Source: Bacteroidota bacterium
GTDB lineage: Bacteria; Bacteroidota; Bacteroidia; Bacteroidales; FEN-979
Assembly: GCA_026391775.1 (NCBI GenBank)
Contig: JAPLDK010000010.1
Location: forward strand, 28,413-92,412
DNA: 64,000 nucleotides
Reading direction: 5' to 3'
Below, piece by piece: positions 56,629 through 64,000 of the stretch. Made by a program: the position numbers and the translations under genes. The notes beneath the pieces are model-generated. The model saw only the letters and a program-made list of their open reading frames with translations. It did no database searches and was not told where the DNA came from. Positions within the stretch are counted from its first letter, which is position 1; every line of letters starts with the position of its first letter.

Positions 56629-57801
56629 ATGAGAAACAAAATTCTTTTTAAGTTCTTTGCATTAATACTGTTGCTTTCGGGTATGCCTGTTCTTTCATAT
56701 GCTGCCGAATCGGTGAATTCAGGATTGGCGCCTGCCATAACCAATGACCAGCAATACAACCGCGCCATCCACATAATGGCTATGTTGCTTGTAGGTTTTG
56801 GATTTCTTATGGTATTTGTACGTAAATACGGACGTTCCGCCCTTACCGCCACATTTCTTTTAGTAAGCATTTCCCTGCCTGTTTATATGCTGATCAGCAG
56901 TAACGGAGCCGGAATGAATGAGAATGATGTCCGTCGTCTAATTCTTAGCGAATTTTGTGGGGCAAGCCTTTTAATTGCCGCCGGCGCTGTACTCGGTCGG
57001 TTAAAGATGCAGCAATACCTTCTGCTGGGTTTACTTTTCGTTCCCTGTTATATGCTCAATGAATGGATTGTACTTAATGGGGGGTTGGGTCTCGTCAAGG
57101 AAGGTGGGGTGTTGGATACAGGCGGTTCCATTGTAATCCACGCTTTCGGAGCGATTTTCGGTTTGGGCGTTGCCCTTACCATGACAACGAAGCAGGAATT
57201 TGAAAAGACCATTGAGTCTGATTCCGTTTCCGACAGATATTCTATGCTGGGAAGTATGATCCTTTGGATTTTCTGGCCCAGCTTCTGTGCCGCCCTTGTC
57301 ACTCCGGAACAAATGCCTGCAACTGTTGTAAACGTCATTCTTGCCCTTTGCGGATCGACCATCACAACGTATATTGTCTCTGTTTCCCTTCGCAAAAAAG
57401 CCAGTATTGCCGATATTGCAAACGCAGCGCTGGCCGGAGGTGTTGCCATAGGTTCGGCCTGCGCCAATGCAACCCATTCCGAAGCAATGATCATAGGGAT
57501 AATGGCCGGAGCCCTCTCAACTTTCGGTTTTGCTGTGATTCAGTCGAAGCAGCAGAAACTAATGAGACTTATAGACACATGTGGTGTTACCAACCTCCAC
57601 GGTTTACCCGGGCTTATGGGAGGCATAGCGGTGTTGCCGATTGTGGCAGCATTGGACATCAGGCAACAATTATTAGGAATAGTAATCACAATCGTGGTTG
57701 CTTTTACCAGTGGTTTGATTGTAGGCAAAATACTGCCCATTATGGGCCGTAAAACCGAAGCATACGAGGATGCCGATGAATTCCTGGATGCCGTGGAATA
57801 A
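56629..57801 (+). CDS. Rh-type ammonium channel (Amt/MEP/Rh family)
   Basis: 390-residue inner-membrane channel for ammonium/ammonia. N-terminal signal peptide (ends SYAAES), then about eleven helices. The motifs are of the Rhesus subgroup, not AmtB: GGSIVIHAFGA with the first pore His (His171), GSMILWIFWPSF, NAALAGGVAIGSA and DTCGVTNLHGLPGLMGG with the second pore His (His324). Rh proteins are scarce in bacteria; the Nitrosomonas Rh50 protein is the studied case. No glnK/P-II gene is next to it, unlike many amtB genes. Close to asnA, which uses free ammonia. Ends before a small gene remnant and a strong terminator. Confidence 0.9.
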   Translation: MRNKILFKFFALILLLSGMPVLSYAAESVNSGLAPAITNDQQYNRAIHIMAMLLVGFGFLMVFVRKYGRSALTATFLLVSISLPVYMLISSNGAGMNENDVRRLILSEFCGASLLIAAGAVLGRLKMQQYLLLGLLFVPCYMLNEWIVLNGGLGLVKEGGVLDTGGSIVIHAFGAIFGLGVALTMTTKQEFEKTIESDSVSDRYSMLGSMILWIFWPSFCAALVTPEQMPATVVNVILALCGSTITTYIVSVSLRKKASIADIANAALAGGVAIGSACANATHSEAMIIGIMAGALSTFGFAVIQSKQQKLMRLIDTCGVTNLHGLPGLMGGIAVLPIVAALDIRQQLLGIVITIVVAFTSGLIVGKILPIMGRKTEAYEDADEFLDAVE

Positions 57802-57834
57802 TTAAACCGGACCAACTCTGGTTTGATCGGATAA

Positions 57835-57951
57835 TCGTTTTATTGTTTTATTAATAGTTCCCTGCGACTGGAATTGGCAATCAATTTCGGAGATTTTTCG
57901 GGAACAAATCATCTGGGAGCTGGTTCCGGAATCGGACTGAGGAAACTATAA
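57835..57951 (+). pseudogene. Possible 3' remnant of an outer-membrane protein gene
   Basis: A start-less open frame encodes SLRLELAINFGDFSG and ends GAGSGIGLRKL before TAA (57949-57951). The alternating residue pattern looks like the last strands of a beta-barrel. There is no start codon or promoter, so if real it is a leftover of a deleted gene. Very short, so it may be chance. Confidence 0.3.
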
Positions 57952-57966
57952 TCTATCCTCAGATAA

Positions 57967-58019
57967 AAAAAATCAGAAAGGGCCGGCCGCAATTTGCGGC
58001 CGGCCCTTTCTGATTTTTT
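57967..58019. terminator. Strong bidirectional terminator, 24-bp perfect stem
   Basis: A 24-nt arm (57967-57990) pairs perfectly with 57996-58019 around the 5-nt loop AATTT. The core is GGGCCGGCCGC, flanked by an A run and a T run. It ends the Rh gene on the plus strand and tRNA-Arg on the minus strand, only 2 nt from the tRNA 3' end. Confidence 0.95.
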
Positions 58020-58021
58020 CG

Positions 58022-58095
58022 TGATCCCGGCGGGATTCGAACCCACGACCCACAGCTTAGAAGGCTGTTGCTCTATCCAGCTGAGCTACGGGACC
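58022..58095 (-). tRNA. tRNA-Arg (anticodon TCT)
   Basis: Minus strand folds as a full cloverleaf: acceptor GGTCCCG with CGGGATC, D arm GCTC/GAGC, anticodon stem ACAGC/GCTGT with loop CTTCTAA (anticodon TCT, reading AGA), T arm GTGGG-TTCGAAT-CCCGC. Discriminator base A at 58022; CCA is not encoded. Confidence 0.96.
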
Positions 58096-58107
58096 GTCAT
58101 GAGGGTG

Positions 58108-58115
58108 CAAAGGTA
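58108..58115 (-). promoter_or_regulatory. Promoter -7 box for tRNA-Arg
   Basis: TACCTTTG (minus strand), exact consensus, 12 nt upstream of the tRNA 5' end; predicted start about 5 nt before the mature tRNA. Confidence 0.55.
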
Positions 58116-58156
58116 AGGATTTACTAACAATTGTACCTCCATTTGCACCTAAATTC

Positions 58157-58164
58157 TATATTTG
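58157..58164 (+). promoter_or_regulatory. Promoter -7 box for the hydrolase-topoisomerase operon
   Basis: TATATTTG, exact consensus, 18 nt before ATG 58183; a TTG at 58131 lies 23 bp upstream. It overlaps an in-frame TTG at 58162, which is therefore not the start. Confidence 0.5.
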
Positions 58165-58182
58165 CTAATCAAAATCCAATGT

Positions 58183-58725
58183 ATGCGCATACTCAAAGAC
58201 GATACCTGCCTCCTTGTTATAGATTTTCAGGAAAGATTATTTCCGTATATATATGAAAATGAGGAACTTTCGAAGAAGGTTCCACTGCTAATCAACGGGA
58301 TAAAGACTCTGGAGATTCCCATATTCGTTACGGAACAGTATACAAAAGGACTTGGGGTTACGGTGCAGCCAATAGCTGAAGCCCTGGGTGATATTCCAAG
58401 GATTGAAAAATCAAGCTTCTCCTGCTGCGACGAGCCCAGGTTTAATCTCGAAATGGCCACCTCGGGAAAAGATGTTGTGATCATTGCCGGAATCGAAAGC
58501 CATGTGTGCGTGCTTCAAACGGTTATCGACCTGGCTCATCAGGGAGTCCAGGCTGTTGTGGTTGAGGATTGCATCTCATCAAGAAGACCAAACGATAAAG
58601 CCATTGCCATTGAACGGATGAGAAGGGAAGGGGCGATTATTACCACCTCTGAATCAATTCTGTTTGAGCTGCTCAGAAGTTCGGGTGGGGAAACATTTAA
58701 AGCGATATCGAAGCTGGTAAAATGA
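58183..58725 (+). CDS. Isochorismatase-family cysteine hydrolase (cytoplasmic)
   Basis: 180-residue hydrolase of the isochorismatase/nicotinamidase superfamily, without signal peptide. Catalytic triad: Asp14 in LLVIDFQERLF, Lys in RIEKSSFSC, Cys in IAGIESHVCVLQT. The YcaC/ISOC-domain type is most likely; substrate unknown. Its TGA overlaps the ATG of the topoisomerase gene (ATGA), so translation is coupled. Start at ATG 58183 gives MRILKDDTCLL, typical for the family. Confidence 0.88.
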   Translation: MRILKDDTCLLVIDFQERLFPYIYENEELSKKVPLLINGIKTLEIPIFVTEQYTKGLGVTVQPIAEALGDIPRIEKSSFSCCDEPRFNLEMATSGKDVVIIAGIESHVCVLQTVIDLAHQGVQAVVVEDCISSRRPNDKAIAIERMRREGAIITTSESILFELLRSSGGETFKAISKLVK

Positions 58726-61685
58726 TAAAGGACGAGGAACATAACGGAATAAACTTAAACGGAGAACCCCCTGAACTGGAATCGGGCTCCCTTACGCAGT
58801 CTATCCATCTGAACGATATGTACCAGGGATGGTTCCTCGATTATGCTTCCTATGTCATCCTTGAACGGGCAGTACCTGAAATCAACGACGGCCTGAAACC
58901 TGTTCAACGACGTATTCTTCATGCGATGAAGGAGCTGGATGACGGTCGTTACAATAAGGTGGCAAACATCATCGGCCATACCATGAAATACCATCCCCAC
59001 GGGGATGCCTCTATAGGTGATGCACTCGTGCAGCTTGGCCAGAAGGATCTACTGGTCGATTGCCAGGGTAACTGGGGCAATATTCTTACTGGCGACAGCG
59101 CTGCCGCCTCAAGATACATCGAAGCGAGGTTGTCGAAGTTTGCCCATGATGTTCTGTTTAATCCGAAAACAACCACCTGGAAATCATCCTACGACGGTAG
59201 AAATAAGGAACCGGTAGCCCTGCCTGCAAAATTCCCGCTTCTGCTTGCCATGGGAGTTGAAGGGATAGCTGTTGGTCTTGCCTCAAAAATACTGCCTCAT
59301 AATTTCAATGAGCTCATCGATGCCTCCATCAAAATCCTTCAGGATAAGGAATTCGAATTATTCCCTGATTTCCTTACTGGTGGAATGATTGATGTTTCCA
59401 GGTATAACGACGGATTGCGCGGGGGAAAATTGAGGGTAAGGGCCAGGATAGTGCAGGAGGATAAAAAGACACTAAAGATCACGGAGATCCCGTTCGGGAC
59501 CACAACGGGTTCTATTATTGATTCAATACTTGTTGCTAACGACAGGGGAAAGATCAAGATCCGCAAGATCGACGACAATACAGCAGAGAATGTTGAGGTG
59601 CTTATTCATCTTGCCCCGGGAGTATCGCCCGATACAACGATGGATGCCCTTTATGCCTTTACCGAATGCGAAGTTTCTATTTCTCCCAATTCATGTGTTA
59701 TCCAAAACGGCAAACCTGGATTTATCGGTGTCTCCGACATTCTCAGGCATAATACAAGGCAAACTGTCGTTCTGCTGAAGCTTGAACTTACCATCAAACT
59801 TGAAGAGCTCAACGAACAGCTGCATTACTCTTCCCTGGAGAAGATCTTTATTGAAAATGAGGTCTATGAAGGGATCAAGAAATGCAGGACCGACGAAGAG
59901 ATCGATACAGCCATCATCAGGGGGCTTAAACCATATGCCAAACAGATCATAAGGGCTGTTAATGAGGACGACATCAAACGCCTGAGAAAGATCCCCATAG
60001 AGCGTATTTCCAAATTCAATTCCAGCAAGGCTGATGAGCTGATGAAGGGAATCAGGCTGGATATGGAGGAGGTTCAGAACCACCTCGACCACCTTATCGA
60101 TTATACCGTTGAATATTACCGGCAGATCCGCAAAAAATACGGAAAGAACCGTGACCGGAAGACGGAATTACGCAATTTTGAAGTCATTGAGGCAGCGAAG
60201 GTTGCTGCCGCCAACCAGAAACTTTATGTTAACAGGGAGGAAGGGTTTGCAGGCACCGGATTACGCAAGGATGAATATATTTGCGATTGCTCTGATATCG
60301 ATGATATTATCGTGTTCAGGGATGACGGTACCTTCATTGTAACCAAAGTGGCCGAAAAAGTGTTTGTGGGCCAGAACGTTACCTATATCAACGTCTTCCA
60401 GAAGAACGACAACCGGACGGTGTATAACGTGATCTACCGCGACGGAAAAAACGGGAAGATAATGGTGAAACGCTTTAGTGTCCTGGGGGTTACCCGGGAC
60501 AAGGAATATACTGCTTCCAAAGGTACAACCGGTTCAAAAATGCTATATTTTACGGCAAATCCCAACGGGGAAGCCGAAATGGTTAAAGTTGAACTCAAAC
60601 CCAAACCCCGGCTTAAAAAGACTTCCTTTGATTTTGATTTTGCAGGACTCACAATCAAAGGGAGGGGGTCGATGGGGAATACTCTCACGAAATACGCGGT
60701 GAGAAAGATCGAGATCAGACAGGAAGGAGTTTCAACCCTGGGGTCCCTCAATATCTGGTATGACGATACTGTTCAGCGACTGAATACCGAAGGACGCGGC
60801 CTGCTGCTTGGTGCCTTCGCAGGTGCCGACCGCATTCTCACTGTGATGCAGAGCGGTACATACAAACTCACATCTTTCGATCTTTCTACACATTTCGACG
60901 AAGACATGATGCTGATCGAAAAGTTTGATCCGCTAAAAATCTATACAGCGATCTATCAGGAAACCGAAACAAAACAATATTACATTAAACGATTCAATAT
61001 CGAGCTTACCGAAAAAAAGGTTGAATTTGTTGAGCCCGGCGATAAAATGATCCTTTTTACCTTCGAAAAATATCCCCAGCTGGAGATGATTTTCGATATG
61101 AAACTGAAAACAAAAGGTTCCGGATCGGAGATCATTTCTGTTCACGAATTCATCGGGATAAAAGGGGTCAAGGCCAAAGGCAAGAAAATAACGGTGTATC
61201 CCGTGAAAAAGCTTGACTGGCTCGATCCGCTTCAGATTGCAGAACCGGAGACAAACGGGGAGGCCGCCACCACCAGACCGGAGATAACCCAGGAAATTCA
61301 GGCAATGATAATCGAGGTGCCCGAACCGGTTAAGGTGAAAAAGCTACCCGCAAAGCAAAAAACAGAAAAGAAACCTATGCCGGAGATGCCGGAGATGAAA
61401 CCGGAACCCGCATCCGAACCAAAACCCAAATCCAAACCAGAACCCGGATCCAAACCAGAACCCGGATCCAAACCCAAGTCCGGATCCAAATCTGAACCTC
61501 AGAACACATCCGCTGAAAAACCTGCACCCAAAAAACCTGGTAAGAAGAAATCCGAAGATGAAATAAAAGGGGACCAGATGGAATTATTCTGTCAGAACAC
61601 ATCCGCTGAAAAACCTGCACCCAAAAAACCTGGTAAGAAGAAATCCGAAGATGAAATAAAAGGGGACCAGATGGAATTATTCTGA
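58722..61685 (+). CDS. DNA topoisomerase IV/gyrase A-type subunit with duplicated C-terminal tail
   Basis: Type IIA topoisomerase breakage-reunion subunit of the Bacteroidota topoisomerase IV A kind. YQGWFLDYASYVILERAVP and DGLKPVQRRILHAM mark the N-terminus; KYHPHGDASIGDALV is the quinolone-determining region; Tyr132 in AAASRYIEARLS makes the covalent DNA link. The C-terminal part (about 500-850) has divergent propeller-like blades. A Pro/Glu/Lys-rich linker (about 870-925: KPEPGSKPEPGSKP) leads to a Lys-rich tail ending GDQMELF. The last 31 residues occur twice in exact tandem. QMELF resembles a sliding-clamp-binding motif. No parE/gyrB gene is in the window. Overlaps the upstream hydrolase by 4 nt. 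Confidence 0.92.
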   Translation: MIKDEEHNGINLNGEPPELESGSLTQSIHLNDMYQGWFLDYASYVILERAVPEINDGLKPVQRRILHAMKELDDGRYNKVANIIGHTMKYHPHGDASIGDALVQLGQKDLLVDCQGNWGNILTGDSAAASRYIEARLSKFAHDVLFNPKTTTWKSSYDGRNKEPVALPAKFPLLLAMGVEGIAVGLASKILPHNFNELIDASIKILQDKEFELFPDFLTGGMIDVSRYNDGLRGGKLRVRARIVQEDKKTLKITEIPFGTTTGSIIDSILVANDRGKIKIRKIDDNTAENVEVLIHLAPGVSPDTTMDALYAFTECEVSISPNSCVIQNGKPGFIGVSDILRHNTRQTVVLLKLELTIKLEELNEQLHYSSLEKIFIENEVYEGIKKCRTDEEIDTAIIRGLKPYAKQIIRAVNEDDIKRLRKIPIERISKFNSSKADELMKGIRLDMEEVQNHLDHLIDYTVEYYRQIRKKYGKNRDRKTELRNFEVIEAAKVAAANQKLYVNREEGFAGTGLRKDEYICDCSDIDDIIVFRDDGTFIVTKVAEKVFVGQNVTYINVFQKNDNRTVYNVIYRDGKNGKIMVKRFSVLGVTRDKEYTASKGTTGSKMLYFTANPNGEAEMVKVELKPKPRLKKTSFDFDFAGLTIKGRGSMGNTLTKYAVRKIEIRQEGVSTLGSLNIWYDDTVQRLNTEGRGLLLGAFAGADRILTVMQSGTYKLTSFDLSTHFDEDMMLIEKFDPLKIYTAIYQETETKQYYIKRFNIELTEKKVEFVEPGDKMILFTFEKYPQLEMIFDMKLKTKGSGSEIISVHEFIGIKGVKAKGKKITVYPVKKLDWLDPLQIAEPETNGEAATTRPEITQEIQAMIIEVPEPVKVKKLPAKQKTEKKPMPEMPEMKPEPASEPKPKSKPEPGSKPEPGSKPKSGSKSEPQNTSAEKPAPKKPGKKKSEDEIKGDQMELFCQNTSAEKPAPKKPGKKKSEDEIKGDQMELF
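61499..61684 (+). repeat. Perfect 93-bp tandem duplication at a gene 3' end
   Basis: Copies at 61499-61591 and 61592-61684 are identical. The unit is 31 codons and keeps frame. The join changed the old TGA stop into TGT (Cys), so translation runs through the second copy to a new TGA at 61683. Absence of any difference means the event is very recent, or an assembly artefact. Confidence 0.95.
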
Positions 61686-61727
61686 TGTTTAGAACAAACC
61701 ATCTGGTCCTGATTCCAAATTAACACC

Positions 61728-62862
61728 ATGAACGACAACAAAATACTTGCTCTCACTGATGATGTTTCCTGGATAGGCGTTCTTGACCGTGATATCGTGA
61801 CATTTGACGTGGTCATGGAAACGAAGTACGGAACCACCTATAATTCCTATTTCATAAATGCTGATAAGAAAGTCGTTGTTGAAACCGTCAAAGACCGTTT
61901 CTGGGATGTTTACCTGAAGAAACTGAAATCCTTGGTTGATCCTGCCGAAATCGATTACATCGTTATGGATCATACAGAACCCGATCATTCGGGCTGTCTG
62001 GCAAAGCTTCTGGAAATTGCTCCAAAGGCCAGGGTAGTCGGAAGCGGAAATGCAATCCGTTACCTGAAAGACCTCCTGGGTTTTGAATTTCAGCATCTGA
62101 TTGTGAAGGATGGGAATAGCCTTGACCTGGGCAACAAGACACTTAAATTCATTGGTGCTGCAAACCTGCACTGGCCCGATTCAATGATGACTTACCTGGT
62201 GGAAGAGAAACTCCTTTTTACCTGCGATATTTTTGGTGAACATTTCTGTCAGGAAGGCATGTTCGATGATGTAGTCCCCGATTTCAGCGATGCTTTCCGC
62301 TATTATTTCGACGTGATTATGAAGCCGTACAGCCGGTTCATGCTGCAGGCCATTGAACGTATCAGGCCTCTTGAAATCAGTATGATCGCCCCCGGTCACG
62401 GGATGATCCTCAGAAAAGACTGGAAGAGATGGGTTGACCTAACCGTCAGATACAGCCAAGAATACCTCGAGAATCCATATCATAATAAAGTTTTTCTGGG
62501 ATATGTTTCGGCTTATCACAATACCGGCATGATTGCCGAAAAGATAGCCGAAGGCATGCGGTCTGTGGGAAAAATCGATGTGGACCTCTGCAATATTGAG
62601 TTCATGGAATTATCGGTGATCGAGCAAAAACTGATGCAGAGTTCGGGCGTGGTTCTTGGCTGCCCAACCTTCAGCCAGAATATACTGCTACTACGGATGG
62701 AGCGGGGAAGGGGCAAAAATCATGACATCGGCCCTGATCAACCTGAAACTGAACGTGATGGATGAGGGACTGATGATTAAATTCACTCCCCATGCCGAAA
62801 CCCTGCAGAAATGCTTTGACTATGGCAAGGCATACGGGGAAAGGTTCATCCGCAAGGGATAG
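61728..62862 (+). pseudogene. Flavodiiron protein gene broken by an internal frameshifting deletion
   Basis: Flavodiiron proteins reduce oxygen to water or NO to N2O and protect anaerobes. The metallo-lactamase-like domain is intact: H82-x-E84-x-D86-H87 in [23 protein letters not shown] and APGHG. The flavodoxin domain begins normally ([26 protein letters not shown]), but at about 62690 the frame fails: the original frame runs on to a stop at 62763 with no homology, while another frame resumes at [18 protein letters not shown] and ends KAYGERFIRKG at 62862. About 25 expected residues, including the FMN-loop region before YGWSG, are absent. So this is a deletion plus frame change, not a simple base error. 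The product as it stands would lack FMN binding. Confidence 0.85.
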
Positions 62863-62882
62863 AAGAAATTAAACAGGACCAC

Positions 62883-64000
62883 TTGAAAAAGGAAAATCTC
62901 CTTCATACTGCCTTAATCATCATTGCAGGCATTGCAGCATATTCAAATTCATTCGGCTGTTCCTTCCATTTCGACGACTTTCCCAATATAGTCTCCAATC
63001 CTGCTGTTTACGACATTTCGAACTGGAAAGCATGGATGTTCTTTAATCCTTTCAGGCCCGTTGCATTTTTCACCTTTGCCCTTAATTATCATTTTAACGG
63101 CCTTGATGTTTTCGGCTATCATCTTGTAAACCTGGTCATTCATCTGATTAATGCCTTATTGGTATGGAAATTGATCATTTTACTTTTCAGGTCGCCTTAC
63201 CTCAAAGATCATCCGCTTGCTGCTTCAGCCGGGAATATCGCCTTCTTTACCGCATTGCTTTTTGCCGTGCACCCCCTGATGACAGAATCTGTCACTTACA
63301 TTGTTCAGAGGCTTGTTAGCCTTGCCTCTATGTTTTGCCTGCTTTCCATGGCGCTCTTCTTAAAAGGGCTTCTGTCACAGAGGCCTTCCCGACGATTTTG
63401 TTTTTATATTGGCTCGGGATTGTCGGCCATTCTGGGGTTTTTTACCAAAGAAACATCCTGGGCACTGCCATTGCTCATGCTTCTGGTGTATTTTTTCTTT
63501 TTCTTCAGACGGACTGCCTCGAAGCGCTTCCCTGGCATTATCTTACTGATCCTGATGCTGGCTGTTCTCTCTTTCCTTGTGGCTGCTGCTCTTAATTCCG
63601 GAAAATACTTTTCTGCAATCCCTCCGCGTGAAGGCCATCCGTATATCATTACACCGCTTCAGTATTATTATACACAGATCAATGTACTTGTTGTTTACCT
63701 CCGGCTTGTCATCCTGCCCGTAAACCAGACTCTGGATTACAATTATCCCATGGTAACGAGCCTTGCCTATCCCCATCTCGTTATTAAACTTATAGGCCTG
63801 TCCCTCCTGCTCTCGATGGCAGTATTGATGTATAAGCGGGAAAGGCTGATCTCTTTCGGAATACTGTGGTTCTTTATTGCAATTGCACCCCAGTGCCTGG
63901 TGCCGCGTTCGAATTTTATATTTGAACACAGGGCCTACCTATGTGCAGCCGGAATAATACTGGTCTGGGTTTTATTGTTTTATTACCTCTTCGGAAGGAC
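62883..64000 (+). CDS. TMTC-like GT-C membrane protein (partial, runs off window)
   Basis: Open frame from a TTG at 62883 to the window end, 372 codons so far. It shows about nine membrane helices and the family features FHFDDFPNIVSNPAVY (acidic first loop) and AVHPLMTESVTYIVQRL (compare HPMHVESVAW in the protein at 49237). The last visible part, FIFEHRAYLCAAG, also fits the TMTC group. A TPR domain would be expected beyond the edge. No ATG exists near the 5' end, and the frame is open back into the flavodiiron gene, so TTG is the most likely but unproven start. Confidence 0.8.
   Translation, partial: MKKENLLHTALIIIAGIAAYSNSFGCSFHFDDFPNIVSNPAVYDISNWKAWMFFNPFRPVAFFTFALNYHFNGLDVFGYHLVNLVIHLINALLVWKLIILLFRSPYLKDHPLAASAGNIAFFTALLFAVHPLMTESVTYIVQRLVSLASMFCLLSMALFLKGLLSQRPSRRFCFYIGSGLSAILGFFTKETSWALPLLMLLVYFFFFFRRTASKRFPGIILLILMLAVLSFLVAAALNSGKYFSAIPPREGHPYIITPLQYYYTQINVLVVYLRLVILPVNQTLDYNYPMVTSLAYPHLVIKLIGLSLLLSMAVLMYKRERLISFGILWFFIAIAPQCLVPRSNFIFEHRAYLCAAGIILVWVLLFYYLFGR

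Noticed and set aside
57264..57752. 162-codon alternative frame within the Rh channel gene
   Set aside because: Overlaps well-conserved Rh motifs in the true frame and has no membrane or domain pattern.
61590..61592. Recoded or selenocysteine stop at the topoisomerase duplication junction
   Set aside because: The codon at the junction is TGT, a normal Cys codon; no recoding is needed.
61728..62862. Programmed ribosomal frameshift in the flavodiiron gene
   Set aside because: About 25 conserved residues are absent between the two frames and no slippery sequence is evident, so a deletion explains it better.

Overview
The window comes from a Bacteroidota chromosome, most likely an environmental anaerobic Bacteroidales-type organism (inferred). 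Evidence: SusC/SusD-type uptake genes, five proteins with type IX secretion (T9SS) C-terminal sorting domains, BACON and PKD-like domains, a flavodiiron protein gene, and at least fourteen exact copies of the Bacteroidota -7 promoter box TAnnTTTG placed just upstream of genes. The lineage below phylum cannot be fixed from the sequence alone.

Positions 1-29.2 kb hold an alpha-glucan (starch/glycogen/maltodextrin) utilization locus. A T9SS-secreted GH13 amylase gene (35-2881, minus) is divergent from susC-susD-susE-like genes (3139-9398, plus), which end at a bidirectional terminator. Converging on it is an eleven-gene minus-strand operon (29135 down to 9473): glycogen branching enzyme, an SLC45/GPH-like MFS transporter, a lipoprotein resembling oligopeptidase B but without its catalytic serine, malQ, a neopullulanase/cyclomaltodextrinase, a second MFS transporter, a T9SS esterase, two GH13 lipoproteins, a GH127-like enzyme and a GH13-esterase fusion. 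In the expected scheme, surface enzymes cut the glucan, SusC/D/E import oligosaccharides, periplasmic GH13s trim them, the MFS proteins carry short sugars inward, and MalQ and the branching enzyme connect them to glycogen. The most unusual feature is that SusD carries an internal pair of SusE-type starch-binding modules closely resembling those of the adjacent SusE-like lipoprotein. No dedicated transcriptional regulator (SusR, LacI or AraC type) was seen.

Positions 29.2-33.6 kb hold a hybrid histidine kinase, a small TPR-like membrane protein and a DUF3078 outer-membrane protein. Positions 33.7-54.0 kb hold surface and housekeeping genes: a BACON-domain T9SS protein, a 1953-residue T9SS protein with about 14 PKD-like repeats, an OMP_b-brl TonB-type receptor, a secreted isochorismatase-family hydrolase, two Asp-box beta-propeller proteins, a TMTC-like GT-C/TPR membrane protein, an acyl-CoA synthetase and a metallophosphoesterase.

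Positions 54.2-64 kb hold ammonia-dependent asparagine synthetase (asnA), a hypothetical protein, a GH3 beta-glucosidase remnant, an Rh-type ammonium channel, tRNA-Arg(TCT), a cysteine hydrolase, a topoisomerase IV/gyrase A-type subunit with an exact 93-bp C-terminal duplication, a flavodiiron gene broken by a small frameshifting deletion, and a partial second TMTC-like gene. Three indel lesions lie within about 6.3 kb here, so true gene decay and assembly error must both be considered. No CRISPR array, insertion sequence, integrase or rRNA was found.
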